A stretch of DNA of 64,000 nt. Source: Carnobacterium_A sp047553015. Lineage in GTDB: Bacteria > Bacillota > Bacilli > Lactobacillales > Carnobacteriaceae. Each line of letters opens with the position of its first letter. Within the stretch, counting starts at the first letter, position 1. A model generated the notes under the pieces. That model saw only the letters and a list, made by a program, of their open reading frames with translations. It was not told the origin of the DNA and did not search any database. The DNA lies in assembly GCF_047553015.1 (NCBI RefSeq), contig NZ_CP180212.1, positions 1,240,001 through 1,304,000 of the forward strand. The letters run 5' to 3'. Shown here in pieces: positions 1-7,542 of the stretch. Made by a program: the position numbers and the translations under genes.

Positions 1-694
1 TAAATTCTTTAATTGGACTTAACTCCGGATGATAATTTTTAGGTGTGCAAATGCTTGAGCCTAAATCCATAAAAGCTTGATTGAAATCACCGGGTTTATA
101 AGGATCGATGATTTCCCTCATTACTGCTTCAAAAATTTTTCGACTAGCTGGCTTAGCAATATCTGCCTCTATTTCAAAAAGACGGCTCACCACTCGCATC
201 ACATTACCGTCTACTGCCGGTTCTGGCAAATCAAAAGCCATACTCGCTATCGCACCTGCAGTATAAGGTCCTATACCACTCAATTTAATGATTTCTTTTG
301 GATCACGAGGCATTTCACCTTCGTAGTCGGTCATAATCTGTTTAGCTGCTTTTTGCATGTTGCGAACTCGTGAGTAGTACCCTAATCCTTCCCAAGCCTT
401 CAACAACTTGTCTTCGTGTGCTTGTGACAAGTCTTTAATCGTTGGAAATTGCTCCATAAAATTTAAGTAATAAGGAATAACAGTATCTACACGCGTTTGT
501 TGTAGCATAATTTCAGATACCCAGATACGATAAGGATCATTGCTTATTCTCCAAGGCAACGTCCTTTTTTCAATGTCATACCAACTTAATAGCGTTGCTC
601 TAAATCGTTCGATTTTTTCTTCTGGCCACATTTGAATCCCGTGCTCATCTAGTAATGCTTTTGTCGCATTTTGTTGCTCTCTTTTTTTTGTCAT
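1..694 (-). CDS. mutY: A/G-specific adenine glycosylase MutY, partial, iron-sulfur cysteines lost
   Basis: Base-excision repair glycosylase that removes adenine mispaired with 8-oxoguanine. My reading of the minus strand from ATG at 694 gives 231 codons; the C-terminus lies beyond the window edge. Visible motifs are the catalytic Glu segment (SEIMLQQTRVDT), the helix-hairpin-helix (LSGIGPYTAGAIAS) and the catalytic Asp segment (VDGNVMRVVSR). The usual [4Fe-4S] motif C-X6-C-X2-C-X5-C is degenerate: after DLGSSIC the expected second and third cysteines are Pro and Ser. Cluster-less MutY proteins are known in lactic acid bacteria, so the enzyme may still be functional. The ATG overlaps the recX stop as ATGA, so the two are translationally coupled. 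Confidence 0.93.
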   Translation of the reverse strand, partial: MTKKREQQNATKALLDEHGIQMWPEEKIERFRATLLSWYDIEKRTLPWRISNDPYRIWVSEIMLQQTRVDTVIPYYLNFMEQFPTIKDLSQAHEDKLLKAWEGLGYYSRVRNMQKAAKQIMTDYEGEMPRDPKEIIKLSGIGPYTAGAIASMAFDLPEPAVDGNVMRVVSRLFEIEADIAKPASRKIFEAVMREIIDPYKPGDFNQAFMDLGSSICTPKNYHPELSPIKEF

Positions 695-1554
695 TCGTCT
701 TGATCTTCCATTTCTTTTTCCTCAATAAATTGATTGATTAATTCTCCTTTAAATCCTTTTTGAAACAAACTACTTTTTACTTTTTGAATTTTTTTATATC
801 CTTTTAATTTAGCTTGCTTACGCCAAATTTTATCTCCTTGCGCTTTTATTGCTAGATATTCTTCATCTTCTTCTTTTTCAACAGTCACTTCTTCTAATAC
901 TTGTGTAATAATATCTGAGTCAAATCCTTTTTGCATTAAGTTTTGACGTAATTTATTATTGGTTTCACGAGTAGAATGTTGGGAAGAACGACGAATGACT
1001 TTTTCAGCAAGCTGAATCCCATTTTCAACCATTTGGTCAAATGGATACTGCTCACTTGCTTTTTCAATATTTTCTTCATCAATGCCACGTCTTTTTAATT
1101 CTTGTCTGATAACGCGAGGACCTTTGCCACCGACATTTGCCCCCGTACGCGTATAACTTTCTGCATACATTAAATCATCTAAGTAACCTTGTTCTTCTAG
1201 CTTTTCAATGACTTCGTCTGCTACATCTAAAAATTCATGCTTAGCTAAGTCATCACGTACTTCTTTCTCAGAACGCAAGCCATAATTCAAATAATTCAAA
1301 GATCGCGTGTATGCTTTTCTAAATCCATCTTCTGATTCTAATTCTTCTCGAAAGTCACCAGAAATAGCCATTCCCTTATATAGTGCATGCTTCACTAAAA
1401 TAGCTTCATCTATCGGAAAAGCATACTCTTCATCTAGATAAATATTGTAACGACCTTTTCTTTTTTGTGTCTCAATTTTAGTTATTTTTGGTAAACCTTC
1501 ATCAGGCGTTGGATTTTTTGAAGAAATTATTTTTTTTAATAAATCATCTGTCAC
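691..1554 (-). CDS. recX: Regulatory protein RecX
   Basis: RecX modulates RecA filament growth in recombination and SOS repair. The 287-residue product is at the long end for Gram-positive RecX. It has the characteristic helical repeats: an SLNYLNYGLRSEKEVRDDL segment near residue 85, an LEEQGYLDDLMYAESY segment near residue 120 and GPRVIRQELKRRGI near residue 147. The N-terminus (ITKIETQKRKGRYNIYLDEE) is typical of Firmicute RecX. A strong AGGAGGCGA site precedes the ATG. The stop overlaps the start of mutY by ATGA, giving a recX-mutY repair operon. Confidence 0.93.
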   Translation of the reverse strand: MTDDLLKKIISSKNPTPDEGLPKITKIETQKRKGRYNIYLDEEYAFPIDEAILVKHALYKGMAISGDFREELESEDGFRKAYTRSLNYLNYGLRSEKEVRDDLAKHEFLDVADEVIEKLEEQGYLDDLMYAESYTRTGANVGGKGPRVIRQELKRRGIDEENIEKASEQYPFDQMVENGIQLAEKVIRRSSQHSTRETNNKLRQNLMQKGFDSDIITQVLEEVTVEKEEDEEYLAIKAQGDKIWRKQAKLKGYKKIQKVKSSLFQKGFKGELINQFIEEKEMEDQDE

Positions 1555-1641
1555 AGATATTCGCCTCCTATAATTGTTTCGGTTATCCTAGTATACCATA
1601 GATTGTTTTAAAAAATAGAACAGAAGTTTGCCTATGAAAAC

Positions 1642-1684
1642 GAAAAAAAAACCGGTTAGAAGTGAAAATCAATCTTCTACCGGT
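1642..1684 (-). terminator. Rho-independent terminator after the first stress-protein gene
   Basis: An inverted repeat (ACCGGT-AGAAG paired with CTTCTAACCGGT, one bulged base) is followed on the minus strand by a run of eight T. It lies just after the stop of the gene at 1694 and separates it from recX. Confidence 0.8.
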
Positions 1685-1693
1685 TCCTTCGAT

Positions 1694-2674
1694 TTATTCT
1701 TTATCTACTAAAGGATCCACAACTGGTTGTCCTGTGATTGAGTTGCCAGTAAAACGCGGCAATTCTTGAGAGTCTTCAACTGCCGTCTCGTGTTTATCGT
1801 TTGTTTGGTTTCCCGTTTCAGTTGTTTTATTTCCCTGCAAAGGATTATTTATTGGATCGTAATTATTACCAGACTGTTTATTTTTCGCTTCTTTTGTAAC
1901 CAGTTTCGTTTTATCTTGAAGTGTACTATCAATCAAGTATCTATCCTCAAAACTAGGCATAGCACTTTCTCCTTCGGGTAACGTTGTGTCTTTTGTTTTT
2001 CTAACACCACTGCCACCTCGTCCAACTGGCTTAAGTTGTCTTGCTTTACTAAAACCTGCATTCTCGTCCGCTCTGTCTTCTGGTCTACCAGAATATTTCT
2101 CACTTAAAAAATCAATTTCTTGATTTAATAGACCGACATCTTTATCATAATAAATAGCTGATTTACCAGTAGGTTTAGAAGTATTTGAAATGACTTTCGA
2201 GCCACTTCCACCTCGTCCAATCGGCTTATTGCTCTTTTGTTCTTTACTTGATTTACCTAATTCTTTGGGACCATCTTCTAACTGTTGACGAATTGGAATC
2301 CCACTATCTTCTTTTACAAGAACAACATAATTACCAGATTTTAAAACATCGTTATACTTGAGAGCGGTTTGTTTATCGATTCCATAATGCTCTAGTGCTA
2401 CTTCTGGACTAACATCTGTAAACATTCCTTTGAATTTTTCCCACATATTTTGATCTTCATCAATAGAAACTTTATCTACTTCAACTAATGTACGGTTTTG
2501 AATATCTGAATAATTTGCATTACTAGTAACAATAATAATGTCTCCCACCATGCGACCTTCGCTTAATAAGCGCTCTACAGCATAAATGGTTTCATCTACT
2601 GTATGGTAAGAAGATTCAACTACTTTTCCCATTTTTATCGACTTCTTTCTATTTTTAGTTTGTTGGTCAATCAT
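1694..2674 (-). CDS. General stress protein with YflT-type N-terminal domain
   Basis: Residues 16-120 resemble the YflT / general stress protein 17M domain (HTVDETIYAVERLLSEG, then DIIIVTSN, then MWEKFKGMFT, then YVVLVKED). Its biochemical function is unknown. The rest, about residues 125-326, is hydrophilic and low in complexity. It carries the motif P-[IV]-GRGGSG twice, near residues 151 and 216. No signal peptide or membrane segment is visible, so it is probably cytoplasmic. The ribosome site is weak, and Met15 (MGKVVES) is an alternative start that would align better with the domain. A paralogue lies immediately upstream at 2776-3639. Confidence 0.7.
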   Translation of the reverse strand: MIDQQTKNRKKSIKMGKVVESSYHTVDETIYAVERLLSEGRMVGDIIIVTSNANYSDIQNRTLVEVDKVSIDEDQNMWEKFKGMFTDVSPEVALEHYGIDKQTALKYNDVLKSGNYVVLVKEDSGIPIRQQLEDGPKELGKSSKEQKSNKPIGRGGSGSKVISNTSKPTGKSAIYYDKDVGLLNQEIDFLSEKYSGRPEDRADENAGFSKARQLKPVGRGGSGVRKTKDTTLPEGESAMPSFEDRYLIDSTLQDKTKLVTKEAKNKQSGNNYDPINNPLQGNKTTETGNQTNDKHETAVEDSQELPRFTGNSITGQPVVDPLVDKE

Positions 2675-2775
2675 TAGAATTGACTTACTTTATTTATTTT
2701 TAAAGCGGATACATATTCAAGAAAAGCAACTGGCCCAACTAAAATGATAGCTTTATTGGACCAGATAACGGTTTA

Positions 2776-3639
2776 TTACTCTTCGTCATCTTTGATTGTT
2801 TTTCCACCAGCATCTTCATATTTATTGCTGTAGTAAGCATCACTTTCAGGAATGTCATTATGTGGATCAGGGTGTTCTACTTTTCTAGGTTCTGTCTCTA
2901 CTATTGAACCTTCTCCAACAACACCTGTACTGATATTTTCCGGATAAACATGGTTGCCTTCTTCTGTATTAACCGTCTTTTCATCACCTGTTAGATGGGG
3001 CGCATCTCTTCTATCTTGATTGAACAGATCTTTTTCAGTGTCCTCTTGATTTATTTTTTCATTGTTTTTATCTGGTGAAGAAGCCGTTGAAGTTCCTGGT
3101 ACGTCTTCTCTTGCAGATTGAGATTTGGAAGCATCAAATGGCTCGCCATCTCCTGTTGCTGGATTCATTGCTTCTTTTGTTTCTATTTCACTAGGCTTTA
3201 CTTCTTCTGTGTTAAAAACAGATTCTTCACCATTTAACACTTCTTCATTTACTGTTGATAATTGCTTTGAATGAGCAGGAGCTGTGCTATTTGTTAAAAT
3301 AATAATTTCATGATTTTCTAAAGACTCGCTAAAATGTTCTGCTGTTTCTGCATCAACACCATGTTCAACTAATGTGTTAGACTCTTGATCTTTTGTGTAA
3401 TCGCCCATTTTGAATGTTTCTTTGATTTTATCCCAAAGCGACTCTTCTTCATCACTACCATCTTCAACAGATTCAACATCAACTAACGTTAACTCTTCTA
3501 ACTCATCTTCATGCTTTTCATCTGTTATAATGAGGAGCTCTTCGGCTAGGTATCCCTCATTTAATAAGCGCTCTACTGCTTTTACTGTTTCATCCGTTGA
3601 TGTGTATGTTCCTTCTACAATTCTTTGCATTGTCTTCAC
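2776..3639 (-). CDS. General stress protein with YflT-type domain and acidic tail
   Basis: Paralogue of the downstream gene. The YflT-like domain spans about residues 5-120 (TSTDETVKAVERLLNEGYL, ELLIITDEK, LWDKIKETFKMG, HEIIILTN). The remaining 165 residues are strongly acidic and probably disordered (many E, D, N, T). The frame opens with GTG at 3639 preceded by AGAGGGGAAGA. ATG at 3630 is an alternative, and neither spacing is ideal. A good sigma-A type promoter lies upstream. No function can be assigned beyond a likely stress-related role, inferred from the domain. Confidence 0.7.
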   Translation of the reverse strand: MKTMQRIVEGTYTSTDETVKAVERLLNEGYLAEELLIITDEKHEDELEELTLVDVESVEDGSDEEESLWDKIKETFKMGDYTKDQESNTLVEHGVDAETAEHFSESLENHEIIILTNSTAPAHSKQLSTVNEEVLNGEESVFNTEEVKPSEIETKEAMNPATGDGEPFDASKSQSAREDVPGTSTASSPDKNNEKINQEDTEKDLFNQDRRDAPHLTGDEKTVNTEEGNHVYPENISTGVVGEGSIVETEPRKVEHPDPHNDIPESDAYYSNKYEDAGGKTIKDDEE

Positions 3640-3705
3640 TCTTCCCCTCTAATCCATTAGTTTTTAAACCAACTAAACTACTTGTTCATTTGTGTAACTA
3701 CCTTA

Positions 3706-3734
3706 ATGATAGCAAAAACTAAATACTCAATCAA
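3706..3734 (-). promoter_or_regulatory. Sigma-A type promoter for the stress-protein genes
   Basis: On the minus strand TTGATT and TATCAT are separated by 17 bases, with a TG just upstream of the -10 (extended -10). It lies about 70 bases upstream of the gene starting at 3639. It does not look like a sigma-B promoter. Confidence 0.65.
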
Positions 3735-3793
3735 AGAAGAACCCTCGGCGCAGCCTTATTTTTTTAAAATGTAACATTGATTTAGTTGGTTTC

Positions 3794-3836
3794 GTTATCT
3801 TTTTATAAACTGTCGACTGTTTATCAAAAAGATAAC
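3794..3836. promoter_or_regulatory. 43-base near-perfect palindrome upstream of the amidase
   Basis: The 17-base arm GTTATCTTTTTATAAAC pairs with GTTTATcAAAAAGATAAC around a GTCGAC centre, with one extra base in the right arm. It ends only a few bases before the GGAGGAG ribosome site of the amidase gene. No T-run follows on either strand, so it is not a classical terminator. It could be an operator or a 5' mRNA hairpin that controls translation. Confidence 0.6.
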
Positions 3837-3854
3837 AAATAATGGAGGAGTTAG

Positions 3855-4961
3855 ATGACAAATCAAATTGAAAAAAGATTCATTGCCCTTAAACAATACC
3901 CGCTAATTGAATCCACTCTTATTATTGCTCACGAATCAGGCAATGCCCTCAACACTGGTAAGAATGCCTTGGAAAACGAACTAGCTTTTATGACTCAACA
4001 AGCCTTAAAAGGGGGCGCTTTTGTTAGCCATTGGGTTGGTGGAGGAGGAAAGATAGTTCAATTAAGTAAGACTGGACTCGTTCAATACGGAGCAGGATCA
4101 AATGCAAATGCTTACGCGTATGCTCAAGTAGAATTAGCTCGTACATCAGATCCTGCCGTTTTTAAAAAAGACTACCTTGCTTACATTTGGCTTTTAAAAA
4201 AACTGGCTAATGAGGCTTGGATTCCAAGGACATTAAATACAGGAAAAACAGCAAAAGAAAAAGGCATTAAAACACACCATTGGGTTTCTAATCATCTTGG
4301 AGGAACAAATCATCGTGACCCTGATGATTATTTAGCTAGTTTTGGAATCAGTCTTTCTCAGTTTTCTTTTGATTTGGCTGATCATAAAAAAGAAGAACCT
4401 TTTATACCAATTTCAAAAAATAAAACTCATATCGTTAAGTTTGGCGATACACTGTGGAGTATCGCTAGAAAAAATCAGACGACTGTTACGTGGTTAAAAA
4501 AACTAAATCAACTGTCTTCTGATTATATTCAAATTGGAATGGTACTTCTATTAACCGAGCACCAAACTTCTTCATCTGGCGCAAACGCTTCTCTGAAAAA
4601 GCGGAGTGATAACATAAAACAAATTCAAAAATACTGCGGAACAATTGTTGATGGAGTATTTGGCCCAATTACTAAAAGAGCTCTTCTTTGTTTATTTCAA
4701 GAGACTATTCATACCGAAATAGACGGATTATGGGGTCCTAAAACAGCCGCCTTAGCAAGAAATATCCAATTAGGAACAAGTGGAAACGATGTTTATGCTG
4801 TCCAAGCCGTGCTTTTTGGACGAGGATATGAAGTTGTAGGAATACCCACTCAACTAGCCGGGATCTCAACTAAGCAAGCTATTTTATTGTTTCAAAAAGA
4901 CCATCAGCTTGTTTGTGATGGAATTGCAGGTAAAAAGACGCTATCTTTGTTGTTTCAATAA
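3855..4961 (+). CDS. N-acetylmuramoyl-L-alanine amidase with LysM and two peptidoglycan-binding domains
   Basis: Predicted cell-wall hydrolase. Residues 20-170 resemble an Amidase_2 domain with likely zinc-binding positions in IIAHESGN, SHWVGGGGKIVQL and GTNHRDPDDYL. A LysM repeat follows (HIVKFGDTLWSIARKN, near residue 195). Two PG_binding_1-like repeats come next (IVDGVFGPITKRAL and VVGIPTQLAGISTKQAI...DGIAGKKTLSLL). The N-terminus (MTNQIEKRF) has no signal peptide, which is unusual for a secreted autolysin and more like a phage endolysin. No holin or phage gene is nearby. The start is fixed by GGAGGAG at 3844-3850. The gene is monocistronic. Confidence 0.8.
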   Translation: MTNQIEKRFIALKQYPLIESTLIIAHESGNALNTGKNALENELAFMTQQALKGGAFVSHWVGGGGKIVQLSKTGLVQYGAGSNANAYAYAQVELARTSDPAVFKKDYLAYIWLLKKLANEAWIPRTLNTGKTAKEKGIKTHHWVSNHLGGTNHRDPDDYLASFGISLSQFSFDLADHKKEEPFIPISKNKTHIVKFGDTLWSIARKNQTTVTWLKKLNQLSSDYIQIGMVLLLTEHQTSSSGANASLKKRSDNIKQIQKYCGTIVDGVFGPITKRALLCLFQETIHTEIDGLWGPKTAALARNIQLGTSGNDVYAVQAVLFGRGYEVVGIPTQLAGISTKQAILLFQKDHQLVCDGIAGKKTLSLLFQ

Positions 4962-5125
4962 AAAGAGTCAAGCTTTGTTCAAACAAGAAGTTAAATTGAA
5001 TGATATTTGATGCTAAGCCCCTTTCAGTTTGCAAATTATGCTATACTAAGAAGTGCAAATTAACCGAAGACGACACCGGTCTTTGATAGGAGAGTGACCG
5101 TCAATTGAAAGGGGAACATAACGCA

Positions 5126-5773
5126 GTGATTGTTTTAGCAGGAATGATAGGTGCTGGTAAAAGTACGTACACAAAATTAATATCTGAAACATTAGGAAGC
5201 GATGCTTTTTATGAAAGTGTTGATGATAACCGTATCTTAGAAAAGTTTTATGAGGATCCAAAAAGATGGGCTTTTTCTTTGCAAATTTATTTTTTAAATA
5301 CCCGTTTTCGCAGTATAAAGGCAGCATTTTTACATGAGAACAACGTATTAGATCGCTCAATTTATGAAGATGCCTTGTTTACAAAAATTAATTACGAAGA
5401 AGGCAATATGAGTGATGCTGAAATGGACACTTATCTAGATTTATTAGATAATATGATGGAAGAATTAGATGTCATGAAAAAGAAGTCACCTGATTTATTA
5501 ATCTATCTTCGTGGTTCATTAGACACTGTTTTAAGCCGTATTGAAAAAAGAGGGCGTTCTTTCGAACAAATCGATGGCAACCAAAGCTTACTAGATTATT
5601 ATACGCATCTTCATAGTCAATACGATAATTGGTTTGATTCTTATGATAAGAGTGAAACACTGATCATTGATATTGATAACCATGATTTAGAAAATCCCGC
5701 TGACGCACAAATCATTATGGACTTAGTTACAAAACGTTTGAGTGACGTTCGTTTAAATAAAATAAGTGTGTAA
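5126..5773 (+). CDS. Deoxynucleoside kinase (dAK/dGK family)
   Basis: Phosphorylates deoxynucleosides for nucleotide salvage in the cytoplasm. A P-loop lies at the very N-terminus (LAGMIGAGKST), followed by the family DRS motif (VLDRSIYEDALF) and a lid-like Arg segment (RIEKRGRSFEQI). The length of about 215 residues fits the family. I prefer GTG at 5126, because then the protein begins directly before the P-loop strand as in homologues; a GAAAGGGGAA site lies upstream. TTG at 5105 is an in-frame alternative. An extended -10 (TGCTATACT) lies near 5038-5046. Specificity for dA, dG or dC cannot be read from the sequence. Confidence 0.85.
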   Translation: MIVLAGMIGAGKSTYTKLISETLGSDAFYESVDDNRILEKFYEDPKRWAFSLQIYFLNTRFRSIKAAFLHENNVLDRSIYEDALFTKINYEEGNMSDAEMDTYLDLLDNMMEELDVMKKKSPDLLIYLRGSLDTVLSRIEKRGRSFEQIDGNQSLLDYYTHLHSQYDNWFDSYDKSETLIIDIDNHDLENPADAQIIMDLVTKRLSDVRLNKISV

Positions 5774-5777
5774 ATAA

Positions 5778-5808
5778 AAAAAGTAAGCATTTTTGCTTAC
5801 TTTTTTTT
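5778..5808. terminator. Bidirectional terminator
   Basis: The stem AAGTAAGC / GCTTACTT with a six-base loop is flanked by an A-run on the left and eight T on the right. It serves the kinase gene on the plus strand and the convergent gene at 5797-6348. Confidence 0.85.
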
Positions 5809-6348
5809 ATTTTCTTCTAACCAAACACACCCAAATGTTTGAGAAGCTGGCAAAATCGCTGCATTTTTACCATGGTTATCATAGGCTTTAAAAAATAATT
5901 TTCCTTTTAGATTATATCCATATGCATAGACCAATACCCAATGATTTTGGTATGGACTTCCCAGTACTCTCGTTGTTCCAACTGTAATAGGTAATGGATT
6001 TGGTTTATTTAGCTGTTCCACTACCACTCTATCTGGAATAAAAGATAGTTTTGCTTTGTAATCAGGATTTCCTTTTAAAACAACAGCTAAACCATGTTTC
6101 AAGTCCCAAGGAAATGTCCCACGGTACATAAAAGTTTCATCAACGACTGATTTCAATCCTGCTACTAACAACTTTTTAGATAAGTCTTTTCCGTAACGGT
6201 TTTGGTACAAGTCATGCAATAGAACTGCACAAACATACGTCCCGCAGATACCTGGTTTTTCATTGTTAATCCATGAACGGTATCTGCTAAAACGTGTTGA
6301 TTTTAATCCAACCCAATTTGTCGGATACTGATTCTTTTTTATCTCCAT
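5797..6348 (-). CDS. Unknown protein, possibly a papain-like (C39-like) cysteine peptidase fold
   Basis: A 183-residue protein I do not recognise with certainty. The order Cys35 (KPGICGTYVCAVLLHDLY), His136 (YQNHWVLVYAYGY) and Asp157/Asn158 (KAYDNHG) matches the Cys-His-Asn/Asp order of papain-like and C39-like peptidases. The glycine-rich YAYGY strand after the His also fits. There is no signal peptide and no ABC-transporter partner. The ribosome site AAGGAGGACAAAG is strong. A perfect 16-base palindrome lies directly upstream of it, suggesting repressor control. The coding end overlaps the shared terminator. Confidence 0.55.
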   Translation of the reverse strand: MEIKKNQYPTNWVGLKSTRFSRYRSWINNEKPGICGTYVCAVLLHDLYQNRYGKDLSKKLLVAGLKSVVDETFMYRGTFPWDLKHGLAVVLKGNPDYKAKLSFIPDRVVVEQLNKPNPLPITVGTTRVLGSPYQNHWVLVYAYGYNLKGKLFFKAYDNHGKNAAILPASQTFGCVWLEENKKK

Positions 6349-6360
6349 CTTTGTCCTCCT

Positions 6361-6376
6361 TGAATGAACTCATTCA
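6361..6376. promoter_or_regulatory. Perfect palindrome, TetR-type operator candidate
   Basis: TGAATGA-AC-TCATTCA is a perfect 16-base inverted repeat next to the ribosome site of the gene at 5797-6348. The half-site TGAATGA is typical of operators bound by TetR-family repressors such as Bacillus FadR. No TetR gene is present in the window. Upstream is an extended -10 (TGCTATACT on the minus strand). Confidence 0.6.
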
Positions 6377-6490
6377 TCTAAAAATAGTTTTTTACTAAAT
6401 AGAGTATAGCACTAACCTCTTTAGTTTGATTCTTTTTACATTTTTATTTTCTATATCATCAGATTAACAAAAACCGGCTACTAGCATTCA

Positions 6491-6529
6491 AAAAAAATCA
6501 CTCTCATAAGATGTGAGAGTGATTTTTTT
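6491..6529 (-). terminator. Terminator at the end of the amino-sugar PTS operon
   Basis: The ten-base perfect stem ATCACTCTCA / TGAGAGTGAT has a seven-base loop and A/T runs of seven on both sides. It lies directly after lacD, so it ends the aga operon. Confidence 0.9.
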
Positions 6530-6535
6530 ACACTA

Positions 6536-7528
6536 TTATTTGTTAGATACTTTATCATACCAAGAAGATGCAGTTGTGTTTAATACAGCATTTAATTCTT
6601 CAATATTTTGTTTACCCGTTGTTTTTAACCACTCACGGCCTACTTCTTCTCCTTTTGTTGCATAAGGTTCTACGCCTTCTGACCAAGTTGCACGGCCGCA
6701 TAAAACACCATTAAAAGTCGAACCAGCTTCTTTAGCAAAAACTAATGTATCTTGAAATAACTTAGCCGAAACTCCTGCACTTAAGAAAATGAATGGCAAG
6801 TCTGTTGCTTGGCTTTGTTCTTTGAAGTAAGCAGTTGCTTCTTCTTTTGTGTAGACTGTTTCTTCTTTAGCGAAACCTTCAACAAAGTTCATATTTACTG
6901 GAACTTCCATTTTTAATACATCGACTTTATAATCAGCTTTAGAAAATTCTTTCATTGCTTCGATCACTTTATGAGGTTTCACTTTAGCAAATGCTGCTCC
7001 CTTGACATCCTCATTCGTTGCATCATAAGTGACAATTTCTAAAAAGAAAGGAATATCTTCTGCTAAACACTCTGATCCTACGCGTTCCATGAAGACATGC
7101 TTTTGTTCGTTTATTTTTCTATCTTCATCGATATCATAATAAAGTAAGAATTTAATGGCATCTGCGCCAGCAGCTTTCAGTCTTTTTACTGACCATTCTG
7201 GCAGTAAATCAGGTAAACGACCTGGTTCAGTTGCATCGTAACCTGTTTTCTCATAAGCCACTAACAAACCAGCTTCTTTGTCGCGCACTTTCGCTGCAGG
7301 CAAACCGTACTCTGGATCTAATAAAATCGATGTCGCAAAAGGAGTTAATTCTTCAGAAACCAATTCTTTAAAACGAACAATCCCTTCATCTCCTACATCT
7401 GTTGTACTACCAGCAGCAATCATTTTTTTCAATGAGCCGCGTTGATCAATAGCTAAAGCACCAATAACACCCTTTTCGTCTGATAAACGTTTTAAAGCTT
7501 CCATTTTATTTGATGATACTTTTAACAT
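6536..7528 (-). CDS. lacD: Tagatose 1,6-diphosphate aldolase (class I, LacD)
   Basis: Splits tagatose 1,6-bisphosphate into dihydroxyacetone phosphate and glyceraldehyde 3-phosphate. LacD-family features are the N-terminal GVIGALAIDQRGSLKKM and DAIKFLLYYD (Schiff-base Lys region). The later VDVLKMEVPVN and FIFLSAGVSA segments also fit. I start at ATG 7528 because AGGGGAGATTAT precedes it; a 12-codon upstream extension would run back over the nagA end. It is the last gene of the operon, 14 bases after nagA. No tagatose-6-phosphate kinase (lacC) is present in the window, so that step must be encoded elsewhere or done by another kinase. Confidence 0.9.
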   Translation of the reverse strand: MLKVSSNKMEALKRLSDEKGVIGALAIDQRGSLKKMIAAGSTTDVGDEGIVRFKELVSEELTPFATSILLDPEYGLPAAKVRDKEAGLLVAYEKTGYDATEPGRLPDLLPEWSVKRLKAAGADAIKFLLYYDIDEDRKINEQKHVFMERVGSECLAEDIPFFLEIVTYDATNEDVKGAAFAKVKPHKVIEAMKEFSKADYKVDVLKMEVPVNMNFVEGFAKEETVYTKEEATAYFKEQSQATDLPFIFLSAGVSAKLFQDTLVFAKEAGSTFNGVLCGRATWSEGVEPYATKGEEVGREWLKTTGKQNIEELNAVLNTTASSWYDKVSNK

Positions 7529-7542
7529 ATAATCTCCCCTAT

